Below are positions 1-5,755 of a DNA stretch of 8,513 nucleotides, piece after piece. Numbering within the stretch: the stretch's first letter is position 1; each line of letters starts with the position of its first letter. A model generated the notes under the pieces. It did no database searches, was not told where the DNA came from, and saw nothing but the letters and a program-made list of their open reading frames with translations. This stretch comes from Sulfurospirillum sp964466465 (GTDB lineage: Bacteria; Campylobacterota; Campylobacteria; Campylobacterales; Sulfurospirillaceae), in contig CAYXNJ010000066.1 of assembly GCA_964466465.1 (NCBI GenBank), positions 1 to 8,513 of the forward strand, written 5' to 3'. Made by a program: the position numbers and the translations under genes.

Positions 1-160
1 TTGGAAAATACAATATTGCCACTATAGAAAACAAAGTTAACAATGGAAATAAAACATATATAAAACTTAACCACATAAACAAAGGATTATAATCTTCAAT
101 AATTATCGGTTCCTTATCATAATCTCGTTCTTGAATATTGGAAATATCACTTGTTTCCAT
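1..160 (-). CDS. Membrane protein of unknown function, C-terminus cut by window edge
   Basis: An open frame starts with ATG at 160-158 and runs off the left edge, so only 53 residues are visible. The start is supported by an excellent ribosome binding site, AAAGGAGG at 174-167, six bases before the ATG. The visible protein has an acidic, hydrophilic N terminus (METSDISNIQERDYDKEP) and then, from about residue 28 to 52, a strongly hydrophobic stretch (FMWLSFIYVLFPLLTLF and onward) that reads as a transmembrane helix, so the N terminus is probably cytoplasmic. The start overlaps the end of a 23-codon frame by 14 nt, which suggests translational coupling. I do not recognise the family. The gene is the likely target of the tandem-box promoter at 374-408. 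Confidence is high that it is coding and nil for a function. Confidence 0.75.
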   Translation of the reverse strand, partial: METSDISNIQERDYDKEPIIIEDYNPLFMWLSFIYVLFPLLTLFSIVAILYFP

Positions 161-218
161 TTTTTGCCTCCTTTACACATAAAGCTATTTCTAGCTCTTT
201 TCTCCACCGTTTTAACAT
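147..218 (-). CDS. Small ORF (23 aa) coupled to the downstream membrane gene
   Basis: ATG at 218-216, stop TGA at 149-147. The predicted peptide MLKRWRKELEIALCVKEAK plus NGNK is basic, with a possible short amphipathic helix. A consensus Shine-Dalgarno sequence, AAGGAGG at 229-223, lies four bases upstream. The ribosome binding site of the next gene is inside this frame, and the stop lies 14 nt inside that gene, the usual arrangement for a leader peptide or coupled cistron. It could be a true small protein, a regulatory leader peptide, or a spurious frame around a real ribosome entry site. No family is recognised. Confidence 0.4.
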   Translation of the reverse strand: MLKRWRKELEIALCVKEAKNGNK

Positions 219-304
219 ACCGCCTCCTTATGTTTGTTCTTTTTTTCTAGCTCATGCAACTTTTGCTTCTTCACCACTTTTTGCCCCTTTGTGTTGAATT
301 TCAT
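212..304 (-). CDS. Possible small Lys-rich ORF (30 aa)
   Basis: ATG at 304-302, stop TAA at 214-212. The predicted 30-residue peptide is very rich in lysine and glutamate (it begins MKFNTKGQKVVKKQK) and ends in Cys. It overlaps the next small frame by 7 nt, and that frame's Shine-Dalgarno sequence lies inside it. Its own ribosome binding site is poor (TAAGAA directly before ATG) and would be buried in the hairpin at 308-349. The purine-rich sequence could give such a peptide by chance, so the call is tentative. Confidence 0.2.
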   Translation of the reverse strand: MKFNTKGQKVVKKQKLHELEKKNKHKEAVC

Positions 305-307
305 TTC

Positions 308-349
308 TTACATGTAAAACTTTTAGAATTGAAAAAGGTTTACATGTAA
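308..349. repeat. Paired TTACATGTAA palindromes forming one 17-position hairpin
   Basis: Two perfect palindromes, TTACATGTAA at 308-317 and TTTACATGTAAA at 339-350, have centres 32 bp apart, about three helical turns. They are also the outer part of a larger inverted repeat: 308-324 pairs with 333-349 with a single mismatch (319 against 338) around an eight-base loop. There is no T-run after the stem on either strand, so it is not a normal intrinsic terminator. In a leftward transcript from the promoter near 374 the stem would end three bases before the ATG at 304. It may be a double operator for a dimeric repressor or an RNA structure in the leader. The regulator is not known. Confidence 0.55.
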
Positions 350-373
350 AGAATTTTCTACGCGACAATAATA

Positions 374-408
374 ATTTTAACGAAACAGCGTCACAGTTTG
401 CGTCACAG
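374..408 (-). promoter_or_regulatory. Tandem CTGTGACGC box plus -10-like element, left copy
   Basis: On the minus strand two identical CTGTGACGC nonamers (408-400 and 396-388) are separated by AAA, giving a 12-bp period. They are followed by GTTAAAAT (381-374), whose TAAAAT differs from the consensus -10 at one base. From the end of the heptamer CTGTGAC to TAAAAT is about 10 bp, as in PhoB-type promoters where a tandem box replaces the -35 hexamer. The same module recurs at 1431-1465. It points toward the small ORFs and the membrane gene at the left edge. The tandem repeat is seen directly; its role as a response-regulator site is inferred. Confidence 0.5.
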
Positions 409-443
409 AAATGTTTTTTTAATATCACGCTATTTTTCTACCA

Positions 444-478
444 ATCCATTCCTATTAGCAATTGGATTTAGAATGGAT
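444..478. repeat. Inverted repeat downstream of the radical SAM gene
   Basis: ATCCATTC at 444-451 pairs perfectly with GAATGGAT at 471-478 across a 19-base loop; a CCAAT (441-445) and ATTGG (461-465) pair offers an alternative fold. It lies about 65 nt past the stop codon of the radical SAM gene and before the left tandem box. No U-run follows the stem in the leftward transcript, so it may stabilise the 3' end of the message rather than act as a classical terminator. Confidence 0.3.
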
Positions 479-541
479 GATAAAAATGGAAATTGTTGTT
501 CTTTATCTCATGTTTATTCTCTTTTTAGTTTGCTTGTATCT

Positions 542-1285
542 TTACATATACAGTCGTTTCAAACCAGTCAATTCACCGCATTGTGTACAACACGATGGAA
601 CACTCTTTTGTGCTAGATTATGTTGTATGACTTTGGTATGTAAGACTTTTGAAGCATCAATCATAAAGCAACAAGGAGCTTTTGTACCATCCACGAAGTA
701 ATAACGCATTTTTTCATTTTCTAAGTAAGAGCATTGGTATGTTGTATAAGGTAAAGGTTCTGTGGTGTAATGCGCTTGGTAACTCTTTTTAGGTTGTATT
801 CTTTGAATAACTAGAGGGAGACTATGTTCTTTTGCAAAGGCTTTTAGGGGAGCTAAATCTTGTCCATAGTTTACAGCATAGAGTTTGATCTTTTTTGGAG
901 CATATTTATAACATGCTAAAAGATGTTTAATGGCTTGAGATGGGGAAATTCTACCACTTCGTTTGGCAAGCGCTTCATCTAGGGTATCAAGTGAAAAGCC
1001 AATGTGCTCTAGGAGTACACTGTGTGTTGAAGATAAAGACATTGAACCATTGGTAATGGTGCTGATGCGATGCCCTTTGCTTTTAGCATGAGCAACCATT
1101 TCCCAGAAAAAAGGATGAAGGAGAGGTTCACCTGTTCCTTGAAGTAAAAGCATGGTTGGGGATTTTTCAGTTTGGATGATTTTTTCAAAACACTCCCATG
1201 ACATATGGGTATGTTTCATTGTATCAGAGGGACAGTAAAAACACTTGGCGTTACATACAGTGGTAATTTCGATTTGAGTGAACAT
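542..1285 (-). CDS. Radical SAM protein with SPASM-like C-terminal cysteines
   Basis: A 247-residue cytoplasmic iron-sulfur enzyme. The N terminus carries the canonical CX3CX2C motif (C11, C15, C18, in VCNAKCFYCP), which holds the 4Fe-4S cluster that cleaves S-adenosylmethionine. It is followed by GTGEP at residues 50-54, the SAM amino-group binding motif. The C-terminal third has C185, G200, C205, C206, C232, C233 and C236, a spacing like the auxiliary-cluster SPASM/twitch domain of enzymes that modify peptides or proteins. At 247 residues it is short for that group, so probably one auxiliary cluster. ATG at 1285 follows AAAGGA with good spacing and overlaps the stop of an upstream frame (TAATG). 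Its substrate cannot be told from sequence; candidates are a small peptide, a respiratory enzyme subunit or a cofactor. A tandem-box promoter lies about 150 bp upstream. Confidence 0.85.
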   Translation of the reverse strand: MFTQIEITTVCNAKCFYCPSDTMKHTHMSWECFEKIIQTEKSPTMLLLQGTGEPLLHPFFWEMVAHAKSKGHRISTITNGSMSLSSTHSVLLEHIGFSLDTLDEALAKRSGRISPSQAIKHLLACYKYAPKKIKLYAVNYGQDLAPLKAFAKEHSLPLVIQRIQPKKSYQAHYTTEPLPYTTYQCSYLENEKMRYYFVDGTKAPCCFMIDASKVLHTKVIQHNLAQKSVPSCCTQCGELTGLKRLYM

Positions 1286-1410
1286 TATGATTCCTTTGAA
1301 ACTTTGTTCTGCATTTTAAGCATATTTCTTGCTTTGGCTCCATAACAGAAATTGAGCATAGCAAGGTTGAGGAAATATTCACTTTGTTCGGGAGAGACAC
1401 ATTCTTGAAT
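1285..1410 (-). pseudogene. Coupled upstream frame, either a gene remnant or a small peptide gene
   Basis: Reading leftward, a frame opens just after a TAA at 1413-1411 and runs 41 codons to a TAA at 1287-1285, sharing one base with the ATG of the radical SAM gene. The translation (including SPEQSEYFLNLAML, NFCYGAK and the end KMQNKVSKES) looks like real protein rather than random sequence. However, the first in-frame ATG is at 1359-1357 and has no Shine-Dalgarno sequence. The simplest reading is the C-terminal remnant of a lost gene that once preceded the radical SAM gene. The alternative is a 24-residue or slightly longer peptide, perhaps the enzyme's substrate. Family not recognised. Confidence 0.35.
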
Positions 1411-1430
1411 TTACCCCAAAATTTATACAT

Positions 1431-1465
1431 ATTTTAACAAAGAGGCGTCACAGTTTGCGTCACAG
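1431..1465 (-). promoter_or_regulatory. Tandem CTGTGACGC box plus -10-like element, right copy
   Basis: This is the second copy of the module at 374-408, in the same orientation. CTGTGACGC occurs at 1465-1457 and 1453-1445, separated by AAA, and GTTAAAAT at 1438-1431. The six bases between box and GTTAAAAT differ at four positions between the copies, while box and -10-like element are identical, as expected for selected sites. A further TATAAA at 1427-1422 could serve as an alternative -10, with GTGACG 18 bp upstream as a poor -35. Transcription would start near 1424-1415, just before the 41-codon frame and the radical SAM gene. Confidence 0.5.
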
Positions 1466-1544
1466 TTTATAATTTTTTATTAAAGTGTAAAAAATAAGTA
1501 ATTGTTTTAAAAGTATTTGTAGGAAAGCTTTTGAAAGAAGAGGA

Positions 1545-1576
1545 CAAGAAGTCCACCATAAAGGCAAAACTTCTTG
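1545..1576 (-). terminator. Possible terminator hairpin after desulforubrerythrin
   Basis: CAAGAAGT at 1576-1569 (minus strand) pairs perfectly with ACTTCTTG at 1552-1545 across 16 bases, within which CC and GG can add a short inner stem. The hairpin starts 15 bases past the rubrerythrin stop. What follows in the leftward RNA is pyrimidine-rich (UCCUCUUCUUUC) rather than a clean U-run, so it would be a weak intrinsic terminator. Confidence 0.4.
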
Positions 1577-1590
1577 ATAAAATAGATTTA

Positions 1591-2241
1591 TTAGATACCG
1601 AGTTCTTGACGTTTGAAGTACTCTTTGCCTACTTTACACAAAGGACACGCGTTTGGAGCACGTTTGCCTCTATGAATGTGTCCGCACACTTCACACACCC
1701 AAATTTCTTCTTCTTCATCGCTAAAGAAGCCATCTTCTCTCATTGCGTCTTGAAGTGCTTTGTATTCACGTTCGTGTTCAACTTCCACTTTACCGATGGC
1801 ATTGAAAAGGCGTGCAAGTTCTTTATGTCCCTCTTCTTCTGCAATTTTCGCAAAATTTGGGTACATTGTTTCATGCTCATAATGTTCACCCGCCATTGCG
1901 CTGTCAAGGTTTTTAAGGGTTAACTCTGTCTCTGCACCATCTACAAGTTTGTGGTAAGCTTTAAACTCAGCTCTTGCGTGCCATTTTTCATTTTCAGCCG
2001 CCTCTCTAAAGTGACGAGCAACCGCATGCCAGCCCTCTTCTTGGGCAATGTCTGCGAATAAATCGTATTTATTTCTTGCTTGAGATTCACCTGCAAAGGC
2101 TTTCATTAAATTAACAGCTGTTAAATCTGTTGTAATACACTCCATTGCTTGACCACAACAGGTAAGTTTACCACCACCAACATTTTGAACTTCTACCTCG
2201 TTACCACATTTACTACATTTGTATGTTTCGTACTGTCTCAT
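1591..2241 (-). CDS. rrc: Desulforubrerythrin (rubrerythrin with N-terminal desulforedoxin domain)
   Basis: A 216-residue cytoplasmic non-haem iron protein expected to reduce hydrogen peroxide to water, protecting microaerophilic or anaerobic cells. Three iron modules are visible. Residues 1-35 form a desulforedoxin-like site with C9, C12 and the adjacent pair C28-C29. Residues 40-165 form the four-helix di-iron domain, with E52, the E85xxH88 motif, E119, E122 and the second motif E153xxH156. Residues 180-210 form a rubredoxin site, C183xxC186 and C199xxC202. This order and length match the C. jejuni protein Cj0012c (Rrc, desulforubrerythrin). ATG at 2241 follows a strong AAGGAG (2252-2247) with five-base spacing. 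The gene appears monocistronic, with a possible hairpin terminator downstream and AT-rich repeats upstream. In Campylobacter rrc has been linked to peroxide-responsive control; no definite PerR box is claimed here. Confidence 0.95.
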   Translation of the reverse strand: MRQYETYKCSKCGNEVEVQNVGGGKLTCCGQAMECITTDLTAVNLMKAFAGESQARNKYDLFADIAQEEGWHAVARHFREAAENEKWHARAEFKAYHKLVDGAETELTLKNLDSAMAGEHYEHETMYPNFAKIAEEEGHKELARLFNAIGKVEVEHEREYKALQDAMREDGFFSDEEEEIWVCEVCGHIHRGKRAPNACPLCKVGKEYFKRQELGI

Positions 2242-2266
2242 TCTTACTCCTTAAAATTTATGGTGT

Positions 2267-2324
2267 AATTGTAATCAAGAATTACTTAAAGGATAATAAA
2301 TTGTAATTAATAATTTTTATTATC
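2267..2324. repeat. AT-rich inverted and direct repeats upstream of desulforubrerythrin
   Basis: GATAATAAA at 2292-2300 and TTTATTATC at 2316-2324 form a perfect 9-bp inverted repeat around 15 bases, ending at the stop codon of the upstream gene. Separately, AATTGTAAT occurs twice as a direct repeat, at 2267-2275 and 2299-2307, 32 bp apart. The gap contains the start region of the peroxidase gene, so one or both may bind a Fur/PerR-family regulator; the GATAAT/ATTATC hexamers resemble Fur-type half-sites. The inverted repeat could also be a weak bidirectional terminator. I found no convincing -35/-10 pair. Confidence 0.35.
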
Positions 2325-2917
2325 TATAAAATTCCTTTTTTAGCAAAAAAAGCTTCAATGGCTTTAACTGAAAATGCTTTATCATACATATAAAGCTCTT
2401 GCCATGTCTTCCCTTCTAAAAAAGTTTTGGTTTCAATTTGGTATTTTTGTTTTACTGCGTGGACAAATTCTAAAACAGCACTAAATAAAAGTGCGTATTG
2501 TGCGGAGGTAAATTTTTTAAGAAGATCAAATAAACGGTAGTAATTCACCATTTTTTTACTTGACTCTTCGCCCATACGAAGCGACCAAATACGCCCTGCA
2601 AACTCATGCTGGTACTCAACGCCACTGCGTATCTGTAGTGAAAATTCTCGAAGTCCTTGTAAAAAGTTGTCTTTGGGTAAAAAATCGGTGGTATTGTGGA
2701 AAAAAAGATAGATACTAAAAAGGAAAAGGTCTTCAACGCATGGAACGTGTGCTTTAATCTCTGCATACGTTTCTTGTTCAACCCTTAGCTGCATTCTAAG
2801 ATATGCTAAGTGTTTTACACGCCAATTATCTTTTTGTTCTGCCCTCTTCTGCCACTCAATCAATGTAGGTCTAGGTATATCGTAACGCTCAACTAAAGGC
2901 TTGTAAGACGTCTGCAT
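2324..2917 (-). CDS. Conserved hypothetical protein with N-terminal HTH-like segment
   Basis: A 197-residue soluble protein without signal peptide or clear membrane helix. Residues about 5-28 (YKPLVERYDIPRPTLIEWQKR) have the pattern of a helix-turn-helix, with a short first helix, a turn at DIPR and a recognition-like helix TLIEWQKR. The remaining 160 residues are mostly helical by composition, rich in aromatic residues, and match no family I can name. ATG at 2917 follows GGGAG with six-base spacing, and a promoter at 2972-2944 serves this gene alone. It is separated from ubiD by 72 nt and is probably not part of that operon. It could be a transcription factor with an unusual effector domain, or a phage-type adaptor; the DNA-binding role is an inference from the N-terminal pattern only. 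Confidence 0.75.
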   Translation of the reverse strand: MQTSYKPLVERYDIPRPTLIEWQKRAEQKDNWRVKHLAYLRMQLRVEQETYAEIKAHVPCVEDLFLFSIYLFFHNTTDFLPKDNFLQGLREFSLQIRSGVEYQHEFAGRIWSLRMGEESSKKMVNYYRLFDLLKKFTSAQYALLFSAVLEFVHAVKQKYQIETKTFLEGKTWQELYMYDKAFSVKAIEAFFAKKGIL

Positions 2918-2923
2918 AGCTTA

Positions 2924-2982
2924 CTCCCAAGTCAGAATACATTATTCTATTACTTTTTTTGAAATATATCAATACTTGGGAG
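2924..2982 (-). promoter_or_regulatory. Inverted repeat that would hide the SD of the HTH-like gene
   Basis: CTCCCAAGT (minus strand 2982-2974) is the perfect complement of ACTTGGGAG (2932-2924), nine base pairs with a 41-base loop. The second arm contains GGGAG, the Shine-Dalgarno sequence of the gene starting at 2917. In RNA reading through from ubiD the site would be paired. RNA starting at the gene's own promoter, which lies in the loop, lacks the first arm and would leave it free. Confidence 0.4.
2944..2972 (-). promoter_or_regulatory. Sigma-70-type promoter of the HTH-like gene
   Basis: On the minus strand TTGATA (2972-2967) and TAGAAT (2949-2944) each match consensus at five of six positions and are separated by exactly 17 bp, with a run of seven A in the spacer. 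A start about seven bases downstream, near 2937, would give a leader of about 20 nt ending in the GGGAG ribosome binding site. Confidence 0.6.
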
Positions 2983-2989
2983 GTGTATG

Positions 2990-4798
2990 TCAGATATGCA
3001 AGTGCTTTAAAAACTCAGGGTTATTTTCGACTAAACCAAGCGCTATCAAACGTTTTACCACATCTTGATCGCAGTCTGTATCTTTAGGCCACTCTCTGGT
3101 GTAACCATCAAGGTCATTTTTGGTTGTCGCATCAATACCGATAAACTCATCTTCAACAAAGATATCACGAAGCGCATCGATGTTATTGACCACACGCCAG
3201 ACAAGCATATAGGCATTATCGACACTATTGCCTTCTTTATCGACCACAATTAACAGTCTCATATGCTCTTTTAAAGGTTTGAGTGCTTCATAAACCTCTT
3301 TGCCTGCCTTTTTTTTATCGATGGCGATAACGGTAATCGGCGTTTTTGTCTCTGTTTTGTACTGTTTTAGGGCACACACTTCTGGAACCAATGTCGTTAC
3401 TTTTAAAAGAAGCTCTCGATCACTTAAAATAGTTTTAGAAGGCGCATCGATGACATCGCCTGTACAATCTACCCCTAATTTGCCACCAAAAAGAGCATTA
3501 GGAGAGGCGTGATCTAGGGCATCACACACACCTTCGCTAATAAGCAAGCGTTTGGCACTCACTCTATTTAAAATATAATCCGTAACGTGCTCATAGTTCT
3601 CAAGTTCTGGAGCATTTTCATCCACAAAAATCGCATGTTTGACAAAACTCATCTGTCCTACACCCCAAAATGCGTGCATAAACTGCTTTGCATGACCTGG
3701 GTAAAGTACATTCATCTTTGCCAAAATGAGGTTATGGAATACCCCATTTTCAGGCATATTATAATCAATCAAATCAGGTGCAGTGGTTTTTAAAAGTGGT
3801 AAAAAGATACGCTCAGTCGCCCAGCCCATGTATTTATCTTCCAAAGGAGGTTTTCCCACAACCGTAGCTTGATAAACAGGCTTCTCTTTGCTAGTAATGC
3901 ACGTCACATCCATCACAGGATACGGCTCTTTAAGTGTGTAATAACCCGTATGATCGCCAAAAGGACCTTCGATTTCTGAAAGTTCAGGATCTACCCACCC
4001 TTCAATGACAATATCCACATCTTCTGGTACATAAATTGGATTGGTAAGAGACTTCACCAAGCGTGCATTTTTATCTTTAATGAAACCGTAGAGTAAAAGC
4101 TCAAACATACCAATTGGCATCGGCGCTTGACCACACCAAATGTAGAGAGGATCGCCACCAATACCGATGCTGACAGGCATTTTTTTACCCGCTTTTTTGT
4201 ACTCATGGAAGAAATGCGCGCTGTCTTTGTGAATTTGCCAGTGCATACCAAGACGGTTTTTATCATAGACTTGTAAACGGTACATACCTAGGTTTTGCTT
4301 TGTGCCATCTAAACTTTGTGTATAAACCTGCCCCATCGTAATGAAAGGACCACCATCTTCACTCCATGTCGTAAGAATCGGAAAATCATAAAGATCAGGT
4401 TCTTTATAAACTTTGGTTTGGCAAACACCTTTGCTTGAAAGTCGTTTTGGGAGTGCATTTTTAAGATTGAACAGTGTGCCAAGCATACCCACTTTGTCCA
4501 TAAATGACGTCGGTGGTTTCATGTGCATTAAGGACTCTATCTGTTTTGCTACAACGTTTGGATTTTTACCAAAGATAAGCTCAGTCGCTTTGGTAGAGCC
4601 AAACACATTCATCAAAACGGGCATATCAAAGCTTTTACCCAGTCTTTTACTGACAGGGTTGGTAAATAAAAGTGCTTTTGAATCCTCTTTTTTAACTTCA
4701 ATGTAAGCTAAATGTGGGATTTCCAAGTCAATATCAAGTTCTTCATCAATCACATGTAAAAGATCGTTTTGGCGTAATAGGTCAATGATTCTTTGCAT
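2990..4798 (-). CDS. ubiD: UbiD-family decarboxylase, probably for menaquinone synthesis
   Basis: A cytoplasmic decarboxylase of about 602 residues using prenylated FMN. UbiD hallmarks are visible: the MYRLQVYDKNRLGMHWQIH segment around residues 172-191 (cofactor and metal binding, with its arginine), the GIGGDP loop near 213-218, and EIEGPFGDHTGYY near 276-288 with the catalytic acidic residues. It is about 100 residues longer than E. coli UbiD, with an extended C terminus, as in the forms linked to the futalosine menaquinone route of Campylobacterota; that pathway assignment is inferred. I prefer ATG at 4798 because AAAGG lies six bases upstream; a GTG at 4801 would add one residue with cramped spacing. 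It follows hemC by about 9 nt, and its ribosome binding site touches the hemC stop, so it is the last gene of the proS-hemC operon. The UbiX partner that makes the cofactor is not in the window. Confidence 0.93.
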   Translation of the reverse strand: MQRIIDLLRQNDLLHVIDEELDIDLEIPHLAYIEVKKEDSKALLFTNPVSKRLGKSFDMPVLMNVFGSTKATELIFGKNPNVVAKQIESLMHMKPPTSFMDKVGMLGTLFNLKNALPKRLSSKGVCQTKVYKEPDLYDFPILTTWSEDGGPFITMGQVYTQSLDGTKQNLGMYRLQVYDKNRLGMHWQIHKDSAHFFHEYKKAGKKMPVSIGIGGDPLYIWCGQAPMPIGMFELLLYGFIKDKNARLVKSLTNPIYVPEDVDIVIEGWVDPELSEIEGPFGDHTGYYTLKEPYPVMDVTCITSKEKPVYQATVVGKPPLEDKYMGWATERIFLPLLKTTAPDLIDYNMPENGVFHNLILAKMNVLYPGHAKQFMHAFWGVGQMSFVKHAIFVDENAPELENYEHVTDYILNRVSAKRLLISEGVCDALDHASPNALFGGKLGVDCTGDVIDAPSKTILSDRELLLKVTTLVPEVCALKQYKTETKTPITVIAIDKKKAGKEVYEALKPLKEHMRLLIVVDKEGNSVDNAYMLVWRVVNNIDALRDIFVEDEFIGIDATTKNDLDGYTREWPKDTDCDQDVVKRLIALGLVENNPEFLKHLHI

Positions 4799-4807
4799 CA
4801 CTCACCT

Positions 4808-5755
4808 TTAAAAAATTTCATTAAGCGCAATGTGTTCAGCACGCTCAAGCAGAGCCTTCGCTCCTCTATCAATGACTTTTTGGGCTAATGCTTTTCCAAC
4901 ACTCGCATACTCTGCTCGTGTAGCGTTTATCTCTTCACTGAGCATCTCTGAGCCATCAGGAAGCCCTAAAATAGCCTTAACATGGATAGAAGAATCACCT
5001 TTGATTTCAGCATTCACTCCAATAGGCACTTGACAGCCCCCTTGAAGTACCGTTATAAAATCACGCTCAACACGTGTTTCGATGATGGCATCTTCATCAT
5101 TAAGTACTGAAACCAAACGTTCAACTTCAGGATTGTCAACAATTTCAATACCAAGAGCAGCTTGTCCAGAAGCGGGAATCATCACCTCTTTAGAAATAGG
5201 CGTAAAATAGGTTACTTCGGAAGCAAGTCCCAAGCGGTTAATACCCGCACTGGCTAAAATGATGGCATCAAACTCACCCTCTTTGAGCTTGCGGATACGG
5301 GTATTGACATTGCCACGAAGATTTTTGATGACAAAATCAGGACGCAGTTTTAAAAGCTGCATTCTTCGTCTCAAACTCGTTGTGCCAACAACAGCACCTT
5401 GTGGTAAATCTTCAAGAGAGCTATATTTTTCAGAAAGCATTGCATCACGTACATCTTCACGCTTGGTAATGACACCTAGTTTTAAACCTTCTGGAAATTC
5501 CATAGGAACGTCTTTAAGGCTATGTACGGCTATATGCGCTTCGCCTCTTAACATCGCTTCTTCAAGCTCTTTCGTAAAAAGCCCTTTTCCACCAATTTTT
5601 GCAAGAGCAACGTCTAAAATTTTATCGCCTTTTGTCATCATTACAGACAACTCAACTTCTAAATCAGGATGTGCTTTTTCAAGCTCAGCTTTAACATGTT
5701 CTGATTGCCAAAGAGCAAGTTTACTACCACGGGTTGCAATAACTAATTTTTTCAT
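4808..5755 (-). CDS. hemC: Porphobilinogen deaminase (hydroxymethylbilane synthase)
   Basis: A 315-residue cytoplasmic enzyme (EC 2.5.1.61) that joins four porphobilinogen molecules into hydroxymethylbilane for haem synthesis. Family motifs are clear: IATRGSKLALWQ at the N terminus, TKGDK, GGKGLFTKELE, the catalytic aspartate D82 in VHSLKDVP, TTSLRRRMQL, and the invariant cysteine C241 in LQGGCQVPIG that anchors the dipyrromethane cofactor. The length is normal for the family. ATG at 5755 overlaps the stop of the upstream thioredoxin-fold gene by four bases (ATGA), so translation is probably coupled; only a weak AAGAG precedes it. In C. jejuni hemC also lies between the fxsA-like gene and ubiD, downstream of hemA and proS. 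Confidence 0.97.
   Translation of the reverse strand: MKKLVIATRGSKLALWQSEHVKAELEKAHPDLEVELSVMMTKGDKILDVALAKIGGKGLFTKELEEAMLRGEAHIAVHSLKDVPMEFPEGLKLGVITKREDVRDAMLSEKYSSLEDLPQGAVVGTTSLRRRMQLLKLRPDFVIKNLRGNVNTRIRKLKEGEFDAIILASAGINRLGLASEVTYFTPISKEVMIPASGQAALGIEIVDNPEVERLVSVLNDEDAIIETRVERDFITVLQGGCQVPIGVNAEIKGDSSIHVKAILGLPDGSEMLSEEINATRAEYASVGKALAQKVIDRGAKALLERAEHIALNEIF

Noticed and set aside
462..701. Plus-strand frame with a hydrophobic N-terminal stretch
   Set aside because: Its second half is the antisense of the radical SAM gene end and its hydrophobic part comes from a T-rich stretch; no ribosome binding site or promoter supports it.
1379..1402. Seven-codon frame (MCLSRTK) after the right tandem-box promoter
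   Set aside because: Very short, with only a GGGG 12 bases upstream; no evidence that it is a leader peptide.
388..1465. CRISPR-like direct repeats
   Set aside because: Only two copies, more than 1 kb apart with a gene between; the short internal repeat has a 3-bp spacer.
374..1465. Insertion sequence bounded by repeats
   Set aside because: The repeats are direct rather than inverted, there is no transposase, and the repeats carry promoter-like features.
1531..1923. Plus-strand frame of 130 codons
   Set aside because: It lies opposite the well-supported desulforubrerythrin gene and encodes low-complexity Phe-rich sequence.
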